Source: Polaromonas sp. A23
GTDB taxonomy: Bacteria > Pseudomonadota > Gammaproteobacteria > Burkholderiales > Burkholderiaceae_C
DNA length: 64,000 nucleotides
Direction of reading: 5' to 3'
NCBI RefSeq assembly: GCF_002001015.1
Contig: NZ_MUNO01000001.1
Span: 1 to 64,000 of the forward strand
Below, piece after piece: positions 18,042 to 26,961 of the stretch. Position numbers and translations under genes: made by a program. The stretch's first letter is position 1; every line of letters begins with the position of its first letter. The notes beneath the pieces are model-generated. The model saw nothing but the letters and a program-made list of their open reading frames with translations, was not told the DNA's origin and ran no database searches.

Positions 18042-20443
18042 ATGCCGTTGCACAGCGAGACCATGAAGACGAGTTTTTTGACTCGCAAATGCTGCCTCCC
18101 CAGGAACGGGGTGTGACTTTTGAGGCGTTGTACTTTCGCCAGCTGCAGCTGGTCACCAACCGCATTCATGAAACCGAAAACATTGACCAGATCATGCTGG
18201 AGGCAAGCCAGGACATCTGCAAGTTGTTCAATGCCGACAGGTTGACGCTTTATGCGGTCAATGAGGACCGCACTTCCATCATCTCCAAAGTCAAGACCGG
18301 TTTGAATACCAGCCGCGACCTGAAGCTTCCCATCAGCGCCCAAAGCATTGCAGGCTATGTGGCGATGTCAAAACAGATGCTCAATATCGCTGACGTCTAC
18401 GACGACGAGGCGCTCAAGAAAATTCATCCCGGCCTGAGCTTTCTGCAGGAAGTTGACAAACGCTCTGGTTATCGGACCAAACAGATGCTGGTCGCCCCTG
18501 TGATGGACGGCAGCACTCTTTATGGCGTTCTGCAGGTCATCAACAATCGTAGCGATCAGCCGTTTGCCAAGCTGGAGGAGGATGGCGCCCAGCAGTTGTG
18601 CCAGACCCTGGGGATTGCTATCCGGCAGCGGATGCAAAGGGCCGAAGACGGCCTGCGACGCAGGGCAACCAAATATGACGGCCTGGTGGCAGAAGGCGTG
18701 CTGACTCAGGCCGAGTTGGAGCAATGCATCCAGAAAGCGCGCGAAGAAGGTCAATCGGTAGAGCACCTTCTCATGGCCGACTACCGTATCCGCCCGGCGC
18801 AGATGGGTGCGTCCTTAAGTAAGTTTTTTGGCGTTCCGTACGAAGCGTTCAACGCGGGTCGCATACGCTCTGAAATGTTGCATGGGTCGCTAAAGAGGCA
18901 TTTTGTCGAACAACAAAGCTGGATGCCACTGGAAGAAACGCCCGAAGGCTTGGTCATCATGTGTGTTGACCCGGAGGCCATACGAGGCGCCAGGGTTGTT
19001 CCGCAAGTGTTCCCGAAAATCAGCAAATTTGCCTACTGCGTGACCACGCAGACCGAATTTGAAGAAACCCTGAATCAGCTTTTTGGTGTGGGCAACGAAG
19101 GTGGTTCCATTGACCAGCTGCTGGCTGACATGGATTCACCGCTCGAAAATGACGCCAATGATGATTCCAGCCTGGAGTCCGCCGCGGCCGACAATGAGCT
19201 GGTCAAGTTTGTCAACAAGGTGATCATTGACGCCTACAAACAGAAGGCGTCAGACATACACATAGAACCCATGCCGGGCAAAGCCAAAACCGGCATACGC
19301 TTTCGCATTGACGGTACCTTGCTGCCCTACATCGAAGTTCCTGCCCAGTTCCGGCAGGCGATGGTGACACGGCTCAAGATCATGTGCGATCTGGATATTT
19401 CCGAAAAGCGCAAGCCGCAGGACGGAAAAATTAAGTTCAAAAAATATGGGCCGCTGGACATTGAACTGCGTGTTGCGACCATCCCTTCGGCGGGTGGGGT
19501 CGAGGATGTCGTGATGCGGATTCTCGCGGCAGGCGAGCCTATCCCGCTCGAAAAGCTGGGTTTGACGGCGCACAACAAGGAGCGGCTGGAAAAAACCGTT
19601 TCCAAGCCCTACGGACTCTTTTATGTCTGTGGTCCGACGGGTTCGGGCAAGACCACCACCTTGCACTCCATCCTGAAGTTCCTGAACACGCCGGATACCA
19701 AGATCTGGACCGCAGAAGATCCCGTGGAGATTACGCAAAAAGGTCTGCGTCAGGTTCAGATCAACAAAAAGGCGGGCATCGACTTTGCGTTGGTCATGCG
19801 CGCCTTTCTGCGCGCCGATCCCGACATCATCATGGTCGGCGAATCGCGGGACAAGGAAACCGTTTCGATGGGTGTGGAAGCCTCGCTGACAGGTCATATG
19901 GTGTTTTCGACGTTGCATACCAACTCGGCACCAGAATCCATCACGCGCCTGCTCGACATGGGGATGGATCCGTTTAATTTTGCTGACGCCTTGCTGGGCA
20001 TCCTTGCCCAGCGCTTGGCCAAAAAATTATGCGATTGCAAGCAGGCCTACCTGCCGGCGGCGCAGGAGGTCAAGGACTTCATCAAGGAGTATTCTGAGGA
20101 ACTGCGGGGTACGGATGCCTGGAAGACAGATCCTGGCGGTGAGGCGCAGAAGCTGCTGGACGATTGGGTAGAACGGTACGGCAAAGATGGCCAACTCACC
20201 ATGTACCGAGCAGTAGGATGCGACAAATGCAACCAGACCGGCTATAAAGGCCGTATCGGTTTGCATGAATTGATGATTGCCGACGATGCGGCCAAAAAGC
20301 TGATCCAGGAGCGGGCAAGAGTTGCTGAGCTGTTTTCTTCAGCGGTTAACAGTGGCATGCATACACTCAAGATGGATGGCATGGAAAAGGTTTTGATGGG
20401 ACTGACCGATTTGAAAATGGTCCGGTCGGTGTGCATCAAGTGA
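18038..20443 (+). CDS. GAF-domain GspE/PilB-family secretion or pilus ATPase
   Basis: The 801-aa cytoplasmic ATPase begins with a GAF domain (about 40-205; NADRLTLYAVNEDRT, SIAGYVAMSKQ). A MshEN/GspE-N domain (about 215-360) and a T2SSE motor domain (about 385-800) follow. Walker A is GPTGSGKT (532-539); the Asp box and Walker B are near EDPVEITQKGLRQVQIN and DPDIIMVGESRD. A four-Cys zinc site is formed by CDC and CDKC around the C-domain. A GAF domain is not part of ordinary PilB or GspE. It overlaps the phosphodiesterase gene by 4 nt and ends the operon. Which machine it drives is unknown; pilA lies 6.5 kb downstream. Confidence 0.9.
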   Translation: MNAVAQRDHEDEFFDSQMLPPQERGVTFEALYFRQLQLVTNRIHETENIDQIMLEASQDICKLFNADRLTLYAVNEDRTSIISKVKTGLNTSRDLKLPISAQSIAGYVAMSKQMLNIADVYDDEALKKIHPGLSFLQEVDKRSGYRTKQMLVAPVMDGSTLYGVLQVINNRSDQPFAKLEEDGAQQLCQTLGIAIRQRMQRAEDGLRRRATKYDGLVAEGVLTQAELEQCIQKAREEGQSVEHLLMADYRIRPAQMGASLSKFFGVPYEAFNAGRIRSEMLHGSLKRHFVEQQSWMPLEETPEGLVIMCVDPEAIRGARVVPQVFPKISKFAYCVTTQTEFEETLNQLFGVGNEGGSIDQLLADMDSPLENDANDDSSLESAAADNELVKFVNKVIIDAYKQKASDIHIEPMPGKAKTGIRFRIDGTLLPYIEVPAQFRQAMVTRLKIMCDLDISEKRKPQDGKIKFKKYGPLDIELRVATIPSAGGVEDVVMRILAAGEPIPLEKLGLTAHNKERLEKTVSKPYGLFYVCGPTGSGKTTTLHSILKFLNTPDTKIWTAEDPVEITQKGLRQVQINKKAGIDFALVMRAFLRADPDIIMVGESRDKETVSMGVEASLTGHMVFSTLHTNSAPESITRLLDMGMDPFNFADALLGILAQRLAKKLCDCKQAYLPAAQEVKDFIKEYSEELRGTDAWKTDPGGEAQKLLDDWVERYGKDGQLTMYRAVGCDKCNQTGYKGRIGLHELMIADDAAKKLIQERARVAELFSSAVNSGMHTLKMDGMEKVLMGLTDLKMVRSVCIK

Positions 20444-20713
20444 CGAGAATGGCAAAACGCTATTTCTGCCAAACGCTGGCAGCACCTCAACTACCATCAC
20501 TTTGAGCTGTTGAAACCCTGATGAGGTCAGTTACGGTTTCCTTCAGTCGGCTCACAGTCCAATGATGAGCGATAGCATTCCTACGGGCATTCCGTGCATC
20601 GGGGTGCTCATATTCCCAACCATAATGCGTACGAACCTGGGTTGCTCCGATGGCTGGTAGTTGCTGGGACTGTTTGTTGTTTGAAGAGCAGAAAGATTTA
20701 TCAGGAGAGAGCT

Positions 20714-21640
20714 TTGTCCATACTGTCGAATGTGCTTAAAGATTTGTTTTTTGGCAAAAACCGCCCCAATACCTTGCTTCAGAATTCTGAACAAAATTTG
20801 TTAGCGGAACTATTGGAACTCGGTCATGCCAAATTGAAATCGAAAGACATTGCGGCCGCCGAAAAACTCTGCGCTGATGCCTTGGCACGCTTCCCGGAAG
20901 ATGCGGAAGCGCACCACCTGCTGTCGGAAATTGAGTTTGGCAAATGCATTGCTGCGGTGGAGAAACGATTTCCTGGGCCCACGTATCTCGACTGGCTTAT
21001 ATGGTTTCATGCTACGTTAAAACCAGCCTCATACTTGGAAATTGGTGTCGAGTCCGGACAATCGCTTCAGTTCGCCCGTTCGCCAACGCGTGCGGTTGGA
21101 GTCGACCCGGCGCTTCAGATAGTCCACCCACAGGAAGCCTGGGTCAAGCTTTATCAACTTCCCAGCGATGACTTCTTTGCAAACCATGACCTTCGGCAAG
21201 TGCTGGATGCCAAAAGCGCCAACCTGGCCTTCATCGACGGGCTGCATACCTTCGATCAAGCGCTAAAAGATTTCATGAATATCGAGAAGTTTTCGGATGC
21301 CGAAACGGTCGTGTTGTTTCATGACATTTTTCCTGTCGTTCCGGAAACCGCACGAAGGGATCGGAACACGAGATTCTGGGTTGGTGACACCTGGAAGGTG
21401 ATGCTGATTCTTCAAAAATTCAGACCGGATCTCAAAATATTCACGATCCCGACATACCCGAGTGGTTTGGGCGTGATCACGGGTCTGAATCCGGATTCGA
21501 ATGCGCTCTGGAATGACTTTGAACTCATCTGCAGCCAGGCAATGGAATTCGAACTGGACACCTTTCAGCCCAGGATCGATGACCATTTGAACCTGGTTGA
21601 GAATGACTACGCAGCCGTCTTACGTCTGATCGGTCGATAG
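20714..21640 (+). CDS. Class I SAM-dependent methyltransferase-like protein with N-terminal TPR-like helices
   Basis: The 308-aa protein has a helical TPR-like part (about 22-65, AEKLCADALARFPEDAEAHH) and then a Rossmann methyltransferase-like part (PASYLEIGVESGQSLQFA, VGVDPAL, AFIDGLHTFDQALKDF, VLFHDIF), the pattern of the methyltransferase_24 group often found in glycan clusters. TTG 20714 is chosen because AGGAGAG lies about 4 nt before it and upstream codons look non-coding. It lies alone on its strand after the ATPase and ends 13 nt from the convergent TPR-transferase gene. The preceding 270-nt gap holds no gene. The substrate is unknown. Confidence 0.7.
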   Translation: MSILSNVLKDLFFGKNRPNTLLQNSEQNLLAELLELGHAKLKSKDIAAAEKLCADALARFPEDAEAHHLLSEIEFGKCIAAVEKRFPGPTYLDWLIWFHATLKPASYLEIGVESGQSLQFARSPTRAVGVDPALQIVHPQEAWVKLYQLPSDDFFANHDLRQVLDAKSANLAFIDGLHTFDQALKDFMNIEKFSDAETVVLFHDIFPVVPETARRDRNTRFWVGDTWKVMLILQKFRPDLKIFTIPTYPSGLGVITGLNPDSNALWNDFELICSQAMEFELDTFQPRIDDHLNLVENDYAAVLRLIGR

Positions 21641-21653
21641 GCCAACCACAGCG

Positions 21654-23819
21654 TCAGGAGCCCGGGCCACGCTGCTCCGCGCACCATTCCTGCCAAATGC
21701 CGCGCAGGCCGGACTCGAAGTGCTCCGCAAAGCGCGGGGCGTCAAAGACCGGCGAAGATAGCACCTGTTCTCGCAATCCGGCGCGCAGCAAGGCCAGGCG
21801 GGGCAAATCCGTGGCGTGCGATACCGCGCGTTTCAGGTAGTTATCGGTATCATCGGCAATCCAGTCGGGCAATCCGGCGTTCATCAGCAAGCCAACTCCC
21901 TGCCGCGACAGAAAACTTTTTCCCGCCAGCGTCAACACTGGGACACCCATCCACAAGGCTTCGGCCGTCGTGGTGCCCCCTGTGTAGGGAAAAGGATCGA
22001 GGGCGAGATCCACCTGCTGATAGGTCGCAAGGTAGTCGGCGCGGGGGACGGATCCTTGCATATTCAGTCGTCCCGCATCAATGCCGACCGCGGCGAAACG
22101 GTCAACCACCGTTCGCTGTAGAGCGTCCTCGTTGAGCTGGGGTGCCATGAGGTGCAGACGACTGCCAGGGACGGCGTGAAGTATCCGAGCCCACAAGGTC
22201 ACAACATCGTCGTTCATCTTGGCCAAGTTGTTGAAGCAGGCGAAAGTGAAGTAGCCATTGCTGGGCGCCGGAAGGGGACCGACATCCAGATCCAGTGTCG
22301 GTGCGGTGAAGCAAAGCCGGGTCTCCGGCAATCGCAGGATCCTTTCGGTGAAGTTTTTCTCTTCGCTTTCAGGAAGCGTCCACGGATCGGCAATGAGGTA
22401 GTCGATAGCCGCCACTCCGGTGGTTGCGAAATAGCCCAACCAGCTAACTTGCACCGGGGCCAATCTCCATGCAAAGAGAGGCAAGCGGTTCATTCCGGTG
22501 TGTCCGGAAAGGTCAATGAGGATATCTATCCCGTCATCGCGGATTCGCTGGGCCAGCAATGGATCGGGCTCATCAACCACTGCATGCCATCCATGAAGAT
22601 GACGCTTGATCCGCTCAGTCACCTCGTCACAAGTCGGGGAGTTGGAGTACGCGTAGAGTTCCAGCCGGCCGTGTGCTTGGGTGGACAGCGCGGCCAGCAC
22701 ACCTTCAATGAAGAAGCCAACCGGGTGCGAGCGCAAATCCGCTGATACAAAGCCTACCCGCAGACACCTCTCAGCATCTGCAGAGTTCTGCAAAGCGACC
22801 GGTGGCGGGGCGAGTCGCGCAACACTCTCACCAAATCGGCGAGCCTCAGTGAGCAATTCGTCAGCCGACTGGTCGGCCAGAAAATTATGGACCAGCAAAA
22901 GATTGCTATGTGCGCAAGAAAAATCAGGATTTATAGTCAGTGCGCTGCGGTAACTTGCAAGTGCCTCATCCAGGTGAGAAAAGTCTTTGAAAACATTTCC
23001 TAGGTTGTTATGCGCTTCCGCATTACCAGGATCGATCGCCAGTACTTGGCGATAACATGACATCGCATCGCCGACCAAGCGTAACCCCATTAATGCGTTG
23101 CCGAGATTGCCGAGTGCCGGTACAAAATCCGGTTCAAGTTGCACGGCACGACGGAAGCAGTCAACAGCCTCGCGCAGATGCCCGAGGTCACTCAGGATCA
23201 GCCCCAAGTTGTTGAGTAGCTCAACATTCTTGGGGTCAAACTCCAGCATGCGACGGTAGCAGGCTGCGACTTCATCAAGTCGGTTCAGTCGTAGCAGGAC
23301 ATTGACCAGCTTGTGATGAGCTTCGACGTAATCAGCCTGGATCGCGAGAGCACGGCGATAACTCGCAATTGCCGCCTCATGCTGTCCAAGCTCATCCAAT
23401 GCCGCTCCCAGAGCCATCTCTGCCACTGCGAAATCCGGCTTCAGTGTGAGCGCCTGTCGATAGGCGGACACGGCAGCCTCATGGCGATCCAGTCTTACAT
23501 AGGCCGCCCCCATGTTGAAGTGTGCGCCCGCGGAATCCGGTTTATATTGAACGGCCCTGGCGAAGGCGTCCAGCGCATTTTGCGCGTCGCCGCGGTCGAG
23601 CAGGATGTTGCCGCGATTGAAGTGTGCGCGCGCCAATTCAGGCATCAGGCGAACCGCCGATTCGTAGCACTGCAAGGCTTTTTCCATCTGTCCTTGCTGC
23701 TGAAGTTCCATGCCTTGTTCAAGCAATTGCTCAGCGGATTGTCCGGAGTTCAACATTTCATGTGCGTCGTCTCCGCCGGCAGGACGTCCGGATCTCACAA
23801 ATAGATCAAATAGCCCCAT
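21654..23819 (-). CDS. TPR O-GlcNAc transferase-like protein, SPINDLY type (GT41), shorter paralogue
   Basis: The 721-aa protein has about nine TPR repeats (residues 30-340, e.g. ARAHFNRGNILLDRGDAQNAL) and then a GT41 catalytic region: GFVSADLRSHPVGFF, DILIDLSGHTGMNR, SWLGYFATTG, CFNNLAKMN, the LDPFPYTGGTTTAEALWMGVP nucleotide-sugar motif and SRQGVGLLMNAGL. GT41 enzymes transfer GlcNAc or fucose to Ser/Thr of cytoplasmic proteins. GGAGG lies 6 nt before the ATG. It is a tandem duplicate of the next gene, 11 nt away. Its closeness to pilA makes pilin or an adhesin a possible target; that is inference. Confidence 0.88.
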   Translation of the reverse strand: MGLFDLFVRSGRPAGGDDAHEMLNSGQSAEQLLEQGMELQQQGQMEKALQCYESAVRLMPELARAHFNRGNILLDRGDAQNALDAFARAVQYKPDSAGAHFNMGAAYVRLDRHEAAVSAYRQALTLKPDFAVAEMALGAALDELGQHEAAIASYRRALAIQADYVEAHHKLVNVLLRLNRLDEVAACYRRMLEFDPKNVELLNNLGLILSDLGHLREAVDCFRRAVQLEPDFVPALGNLGNALMGLRLVGDAMSCYRQVLAIDPGNAEAHNNLGNVFKDFSHLDEALASYRSALTINPDFSCAHSNLLLVHNFLADQSADELLTEARRFGESVARLAPPPVALQNSADAERCLRVGFVSADLRSHPVGFFIEGVLAALSTQAHGRLELYAYSNSPTCDEVTERIKRHLHGWHAVVDEPDPLLAQRIRDDGIDILIDLSGHTGMNRLPLFAWRLAPVQVSWLGYFATTGVAAIDYLIADPWTLPESEEKNFTERILRLPETRLCFTAPTLDLDVGPLPAPSNGYFTFACFNNLAKMNDDVVTLWARILHAVPGSRLHLMAPQLNEDALQRTVVDRFAAVGIDAGRLNMQGSVPRADYLATYQQVDLALDPFPYTGGTTTAEALWMGVPVLTLAGKSFLSRQGVGLLMNAGLPDWIADDTDNYLKRAVSHATDLPRLALLRAGLREQVLSSPVFDAPRFAEHFESGLRGIWQEWCAEQRGPGS

Positions 23820-23830
23820 CTCTTACCTCC

Positions 23831-26203
23831 TCAATGTGCCGCTGTGTGTCCGACATTCTGCTTACACCAAACCCGCCACATGCCGCGCAGGGCAGTTGCA
23901 AACTGCACTGCAAAGCGTTGCGCATCGAAGATAGGCGAGGCAAGCACCTGTAGACGCAAACCAGCCCGCAGCCTAGCCAGGCGTTGCAAATCGCTGGCAT
24001 GCGACACAGCGCGGGCGAGATAGTCATCAGCGTCCGTCGCGATCCAGTCGGGCAATCCGGCGTTCATCAACAGGCCAACGCCCTGACGCGACAAAAACTG
24101 TTCACCCGCCAGTGTCAGCACGGGTACGCCCATCCACAAGGCCTCCACTGTCGTCGTGCCACCGGGGTAAGGAAAAGGATCCAGGGCGATATCTACCCGT
24201 TGGTACGTTGCCAGATAGCTCTCGCGCAGAACATAGTCTTCCAGAATCAGCCGTCCGGCTTCAATACCATGTTCGGAGAAGCGAGCCACGACCTCATGCT
24301 GTTCCGAAGCCTCCTTGAATTGTCGGGCCTTGAGGAAAAGCCGGCTACCCGGCACCTCCTTCAAGATGCGGGCCCACAGCGCAACGACTGCATTGTTCAT
24401 CTTGGTCAGGTTATTGAAGCAGCCGAAGGTGACGTAGCCATTCGAGAGCGCCGGAAGAGGCGAGACAGTAACGTCCGCATCCGGCGGAGTAAAGCAAAGT
24501 CTTGTCTCCGGCAGGCGCCAGATCTTCTCCGTAAAACTGCGTTCTTCGCTGGCTGGCAAGGTCCACGGGTCTGCAATGAGGTAGTCAATGGCAGCCACCC
24601 CGGTAGTCGCAAAATAACCTAGCCAGGACACTTGCACTGGAGCAGGTTTCCACGCAAAAACCGGTAAGCGGTTGTGTGCAGTATGTCCGGAGAGATCCAT
24701 CAGGATATCAATCCGGTCGTCGTGAATTTTCTGGGCCAGATCCTCATCGGAAAGTCCTGCCGCCGGGTGCCACCCGGTACAGGCCGCTTTGATTCTTTGG
24801 CTGATCGTGTCGTCACACGCGCGTGTTGGGTAGGCAAACAATTGCAGTGGCAGAGCTGACGATGCCAAGGCCGCCAGGATTCCTTCCAAAAAATAGCCGA
24901 CCGGATGGTCACAAAAATCCCCCGACACCAGGCCCACGCGCAGGCTTCGGCTTGGGTCGGGCGTGTTTTCCCAGGACAGCTTTGGGCGCGCGTGGCGGGC
25001 AACCATATCTCCATAGCGTTCGGCTTCAGACCGCAGATCAAGGGGGGATTGGTCTGCCAGATAGTTGTGCATGAAAAGCAGGCTGTTGTATGCCTCGCAA
25101 AAGTCAGGGTTGATTTCCAGCGCACGGCGCGTACTTTTGAGTGCGCTTTCAAGCTGGCCAAGATCCTGTAAAACAATTCCCAGATTGCTGTGGGCATTCG
25201 CATAGTCGGGCTTCAGTTTCACTGCCTGCTGATGACTTGCCACTGCATCGTCAAATCGCCCAAGCGTGTGAAAGACAGAACCCATGCCAGTGAGCGATTC
25301 AGCGAAATTGGGGTTGATCTCAAGCGCACGACGATAACTTGCCAGCGCAAGATCGGGCTGTTCCATCGTGGCTAAAACGTTCCCGAGGTTGTGATGGGCC
25401 TCGAGGAAATCCGGTCTGATCTTCAAGGCCTGGCGATAACTCTCGACGGCAGCTTCCAGCTGCCCAAGAGTGCGCAACGTGGCCCCGAGATTGTTGTGCG
25501 CCAAAGCATCTTGCGGGTTGAGCTTCAGTGCCTGGCGAAAACTGGTCGCTGCCGCCTGGAATTGTTTCTGATCTTTCTGAACGGCTCCCAGCTGGTTGAG
25601 TAGCTCAACATTGGTGGGGTCAAATGCCAGCATGCGACGGTAGCAGTCCGAGGCCTCATCGAGGCGGCCGAGACTTTTCAGGATACCGACCAGCTTGTGA
25701 TGAGCTTGGGCGTAGTCGGGCTGGACCGCGAGAGCGCGACGATAACTCGCAGCTGCCGCCTCCTGCTGTTCAAGTTCTTCCAGTGCCGCCCCCAAGGCCA
25801 TCTCCGCCTCTGCGAAATCCGGCTTCAGGGTGAGCGCCTGTTGATAGGCGGACACAGCCGCCTCATGGCGGTCCAGACGGGCATAGGCAGCACCGATATT
25901 GAAATGGGCACCCGCCGAATCGGGTTTGTATTGGACGGCCTTGGACAAGGCGTCCAGCGCATTTTGCGCATCCCCGCGGTCCAGCAAAATGGTGCCCCGA
26001 TTGAAGTGAGCGCGTGCCAGTTCAGGCATCAGGCCAATCGCCGACTCGTAGCACCGCAGGGCGTCCTCCACCTGTCCTTGCTGCTCAAATTGCATGCCTT
26101 GCTCAAGCAATTGTTCGGCACTTGGATTAGGCTCCGGTGCCTTGTGCGTGCCGCCCCCGGCTGCAGGAAATCCGGCCTTCGCAAATCGATCAAATAAACC
26201 CAT
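23831..26203 (-). CDS. TPR O-GlcNAc transferase-like protein, SPINDLY type (GT41), longer paralogue
   Basis: The 790-aa protein has about eleven TPR repeats (residues 30-410) and the same GT41 region as its neighbour (DILMDLSGHTAHN, SWLGYFATTG, CFNNLTKMN, LDPFPYPGGTTTVEALWMG, SRQGVGLLMNAG). The N-terminal ~190 residues of the two are nearly the same, and the extra length is additional TPR units in the middle. ATG 26203 (MGLFDRF) is chosen to match the paralogue (MGLFDLF), with AGAGG at the same spacing; an ATG at 26218 is also in frame. The pair is probably cotranscribed from a promoter before 26203. Confidence 0.88.
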   Translation of the reverse strand: MGLFDRFAKAGFPAAGGGTHKAPEPNPSAEQLLEQGMQFEQQGQVEDALRCYESAIGLMPELARAHFNRGTILLDRGDAQNALDALSKAVQYKPDSAGAHFNIGAAYARLDRHEAAVSAYQQALTLKPDFAEAEMALGAALEELEQQEAAAASYRRALAVQPDYAQAHHKLVGILKSLGRLDEASDCYRRMLAFDPTNVELLNQLGAVQKDQKQFQAAATSFRQALKLNPQDALAHNNLGATLRTLGQLEAAVESYRQALKIRPDFLEAHHNLGNVLATMEQPDLALASYRRALEINPNFAESLTGMGSVFHTLGRFDDAVASHQQAVKLKPDYANAHSNLGIVLQDLGQLESALKSTRRALEINPDFCEAYNSLLFMHNYLADQSPLDLRSEAERYGDMVARHARPKLSWENTPDPSRSLRVGLVSGDFCDHPVGYFLEGILAALASSALPLQLFAYPTRACDDTISQRIKAACTGWHPAAGLSDEDLAQKIHDDRIDILMDLSGHTAHNRLPVFAWKPAPVQVSWLGYFATTGVAAIDYLIADPWTLPASEERSFTEKIWRLPETRLCFTPPDADVTVSPLPALSNGYVTFGCFNNLTKMNNAVVALWARILKEVPGSRLFLKARQFKEASEQHEVVARFSEHGIEAGRLILEDYVLRESYLATYQRVDIALDPFPYPGGTTTVEALWMGVPVLTLAGEQFLSRQGVGLLMNAGLPDWIATDADDYLARAVSHASDLQRLARLRAGLRLQVLASPIFDAQRFAVQFATALRGMWRVWCKQNVGHTAAH

Positions 26204-26452
26204 CTCTTGCCTCTTCAATTTGATGCCATGCCAGCCGGTGTGTCCATTGATTCTCCGGAAAGATGCCTGTCCGGCCGAACTCCTGAATGTAGTCCTCGTC
26301 GCCGTCGGATTAGCGGAAACAACCGAAGGCCGGGGAAATCGGCTTTTCGGAGTGATAGAAACGAGAAGATTTTTAGCCTACCCTTTGGCCTGATAGCTTG
26401 TTGTGCCTGGGTTTTTATAATGCCACAATCGCGTAAAACACTTGGGGGTCAC

Positions 26453-26752
26453 ATGATATTGAGTTGGTTTGACGCTGCAGAGGCGAAAAAATTTGGAGAC
26501 TCTCTGGCGAAGTTTTTCCTGGAAAGAGTTCCCAAGGCGTCGCAAAAAGGCGATAAGGAATTCGCCAAGAAAGTCGACCATGTCCTGGAAAAAATGGTGG
26601 TGCAGATTGTCCAGTTCAAACAGCAACAAAAATTAAACACCTATAAAAAAGCGCAGCTGGGAAACGTATTCAAATGGGCGCTTCTGGATGCGGGCATTGA
26701 TACCGACTACGCCGATGAGATGACGACATGGCTGATGCAGAAAATTGGCTAG
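26453..26752 (+). CDS. Small conserved-looking cytoplasmic protein of unknown function
   Basis: The 99-aa product is lysine-rich and mainly helical, with no membrane segment, and it has no motif I recognise (AKFFLERVPKASQKGDKEFA, then FKWALLDAGIDTDYADEMT). GGGGGT lies about 3 nt before ATG 26453, and a perfect TATAAT (26416-26421) lies 31 nt upstream, without a clear -35 element. An in-frame ATG at 26420 overlaps that TATAAT, so it is unlikely. It is 210 nt upstream of pilA and divergent from the GT41 genes. Codon use looks genuine. Confidence 0.65.
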   Translation: MILSWFDAAEAKKFGDSLAKFFLERVPKASQKGDKEFAKKVDHVLEKMVVQIVQFKQQQKLNTYKKAQLGNVFKWALLDAGIDTDYADEMTTWLMQKIG

Positions 26753-26786
26753 GACGCAGTGTCGGCGGGTGGCAGGCAGAAATGAC

Positions 26787-26802
26787 GTGACAAAAATGTC
26801 AC
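26787..26802. promoter_or_regulatory. Candidate PilR enhancer site upstream of pilA
   Basis: GTGACA-aaaa-TGTCAC is a perfect inverted repeat, about 94 bp upstream of the sigma-54 -24 element. TGTC-type sites at this distance are bound by PilR before pilA in Pseudomonas; a further ctgaca half site follows near 26817. Binding here is inferred. Confidence 0.5.
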
Positions 26803-26895
26803 CACAAGCTCGGGGACTGACAGAAACCGCCACTCGCGATTCAATTTTGCACCTGTTTATTGACCCAAAATGGCCGTTTGAGGCTTTTGGGGACT

Positions 26896-26910
26896 TGGCA
26901 CGAAAACTGC
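26896..26910 (+). promoter_or_regulatory. Sigma-54 (-24/-12) promoter of pilA
   Basis: tGGcacgaaaactGC matches the sigma-54 consensus TGGCAC-N5-TTGC with the invariant GG and GC exactly 10 nt apart; one base of the -12 element differs (CTGC). Transcription would start near 26922, about 40 nt before the pilA ATG. Confidence 0.83.
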
Positions 26911-26961
26911 GGAGCTTCGGGGCATCTCTGGTTTATTTGTAATTTATTTAAGGAGCTTTTT

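Noticed and set aside
20444-20713. RNA gene or terminator after the ATPase gene
   Set aside because: No tRNA fold, no stem with T tract and no conserved motif seen; only a weak gccaaacgctggc hairpin.
22500-26100. Regular repeats suggestive of a tandem or CRISPR-like array
   Set aside because: Periodicity is about 102 nt and matches TPR codons (34 residues) in the two GT41 genes; no identical direct repeats with unique spacers.
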